Under the pieces are notes generated by a model. That model worked only from the letters and a program-made list of their open reading frames with translations, was not told the origin of the DNA and did no database searches. This document shows positions 11,726-12,498 of a DNA stretch of 12,498 nucleotides, in pieces; position 1 is the first letter of the stretch; each line of letters starts with the position of its first letter. The DNA comes from an uncultured Collinsella sp. Lineage in GTDB: Bacteria; Actinomycetota; Coriobacteriia; Coriobacteriales; Coriobacteriaceae. The stretch lies in contig URRN01000046.1 in the NCBI GenBank assembly GCA_900550185.1, positions 1-12,498 on the forward strand. Direction: 5' to 3'. Position numbers and translations under genes: made by a program.

Positions 11726-11859
11726 GAAGCGTCCCTAGAATCAGCTGTTACGATAAAAACAAGGGGGTAACTCCGCGGACACGGCCTAGCGCGCTGCCAT
11801 CCAGTGCCGATTCTGCCATACTCGCAATTCGGCAAGGATGAGGAGTATGAATTGATCGG
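11726..11859. repeat. Direct repeat copy B (134 bp)
   Basis: Second copy of 10860-10991, in the same orientation and 866 bp away. The poly-G tract of copy A is replaced here by AAACAAGGGGG. Recombination between the copies would remove the broken gene at 11142-11504. Confidence 0.85.
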
Positions 11860-11922
11860 AGCTTATAGGACAACACCAAAACCGGCATCGACGGCTCCAT
11901 GGACGATTCGGATTCCAAATAG
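11860..11922 (+). pseudogene. Possible decayed C-terminus following repeat copy B
   Basis: After …KDEEYELIGAY from copy B, a different frame reads DNTKTGIDGSMDDSDSK and ends at TAG 11920-11922, with strongly GC-biased third positions. It may be the shifted C-terminus of the gene whose fragment makes up the direct repeat. No start is visible and the function is unknown. Confidence 0.3.
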
Positions 11923-11928
11923 GCCCTG

Positions 11929-12375
11929 TTAGTCGAGCCACTTCTTTGCCGGTGTCGTATACGAAACCGCTATACCCGCGGCAATTGCCATGAGACAGCT
12001 CACGATGAATCCGAACTCATACTTCAAAACGTTTGTTGCGGTCAGGGCGATAATCAACACAGTCGCAATTTGCAGAATTATCATTATTACGAAGAGATTG
12101 ATTCCTTGTTTGGCCGAAGTCGCTGAGTGAGTTTGGCTTCGTTGATTCAGGTTGTAGCTGACAACAAAAGCGATCAGTTCGCTTGATACGGGGCCGACTA
12201 CATAGAAAAAGATTGCGTCAATGAAGCCTATAGTGTTGTAAGTTGTTTCGCCGGAAAAAACAGCGTATAAAGCATATCCAAATCTTGGCTGATTCATGTA
12301 TGAGTAGGAGAAGACCAAGAGCGTCAATATTGCTACTACCAGAAGTGCATTCAGGATAAATCGCTTGCTTTTCAT
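11929..12375 (-). CDS. Integral membrane protein, four predicted spans, unknown function
   Basis: 148 residues. ATG 12373-12375 is chosen because AAGGAG lies 6 nt upstream; the frame extends to an ATG at 12432 but without such a site. Predicted spans: residues about 6-27 (FILNALLVVAILTLLVFSYSYM), 48-75 (IGFIDAIFFYVVGPVSSELIAFVVSY), 92-115 (LFVIMIILQIATVLIIALTA) and 120-140 (FGFIVSCLMAIAAGIAVSY). A polar Ser/Gln/Thr loop (NLNQRSQTHSATSAKQG) lies between spans 2 and 3. The N-terminus KSKR is basic and the C-terminus TPAKKWLD is polar, so both probably face the cytoplasm. No catalytic motif or family is recognised. It stands alone and could be an immunity-type or accessory plasmid membrane protein. 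Confidence 0.7.
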   Translation of the reverse strand: MKSKRFILNALLVVAILTLLVFSYSYMNQPRFGYALYAVFSGETTYNTIGFIDAIFFYVVGPVSSELIAFVVSYNLNQRSQTHSATSAKQGINLFVIMIILQIATVLIIALTATNVLKYEFGFIVSCLMAIAAGIAVSYTTPAKKWLD

Positions 12376-12469
12376 CGATCGCTCCTTCCGGGTGACTCTT
12401 ATATGTAATTCTACAGCAGCCATTATTTTCAAAGAATATGACTGTCCTAAATAACGTGCACTTTCGCTG

Positions 12470-12498
12470 GAGGGTCGCTGTTTGGCGGCCCTCTTTTT
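12470..12498 (+). terminator. Rho-independent terminator at the right edge
   Basis: GAGGGTCGC (12470-12478), loop TGTTTG, GCGGCCCTC (12485-12493, one T·G pair), then TTTTT to the window end. No + strand gene precedes it closely, so it may end a short untranslated transcript or act on readthrough from upstream. Confidence 0.75.

Noticed and set aside
11431..11835. 134-codon minus-strand frame
   Set aside because: It crosses the terminator at 11538-11568, repeat copy B and the end of the broken + strand gene, with no ribosome binding site and an implausible composition.

Overview
The window looks like part of a plasmid, or of an integrated plasmid-like element, from a GC-rich Gram-positive actinobacterium. 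A gut member of the Coriobacteriia (Collinsella-like) is my best guess. Supporting signs are GC-rich third codon positions, an LAxTG-type wall-sorting signal, leaderless-looking starts, a CAP-domain coiled-coil surface protein of a type common in gut Actinomycetota, and an AAA/DUF4143 ATPase. The taxonomy is inference. There are no rRNA or tRNA genes and no CRISPR array.

Layout. 1-652: 3' end of an ABC-transporter ATPase, then a small secreted protein and a strong terminator. 674-922: broken remnant of a mobilization-type gene. 944-2267: a 17-bp inverted repeat and a leftward DUF4143 ATPase. Its promoter -35 lies in the first unit of a four-copy, 23-bp tandem repeat. 2456-6220: a leftward XRE repressor faces a very large rightward surface adhesin (signal peptide, coiled coil, CAP domain, coiled coil, LAQTG anchor). 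A 13-bp-arm palindrome lies between them and covers candidate promoters in both directions. The adhesin is cut in two by one in-frame TGA where the CAP family has Trp. 6290-7450: small genes: an unknown 74-aa protein, an orphan BrnA/CopG-like antitoxin, and a 37-aa plus 79-aa leftward pair. Three related leaderless start modules (encoding M-[LV]-T-Y...) are scattered over 6290-7720.

7640-8672: a ParA ATPase and ribbon-helix-helix (RHH) partner partition operon, with repeats upstream that could be its centromere. 8690-9115: no convincing gene. 9170-10860: the replication module. It has 22-bp iterons in both orientations, a leftward Rep initiator with two winged helices, a hairpin with a + strand U-tract that may terminate an antisense RNA, a leftward CopG-type repressor, a 20-bp perfect hairpin and two more iterons. 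10860-11925: decayed DNA between and including two 132-134-bp direct repeats. It holds a frameshifted membrane-protein gene whose 5' end carries an 8-G run. 11929-12375: a leftward four-helix membrane protein. The window ends in a terminator.

Working together: CopG (and perhaps an antisense RNA) would set Rep dose, Rep would bind the iterons, and ParA/RHH would segregate the molecule. The cargo is a repressor-controlled adhesin, an ABC/secreted-peptide pair, small membrane proteins and antitoxin-like genes. Several cargo genes are broken (adhesin, mobilization remnant, 11.1-11.5 kb gene), so this copy appears to be decaying or phase-varying outside its maintenance functions.
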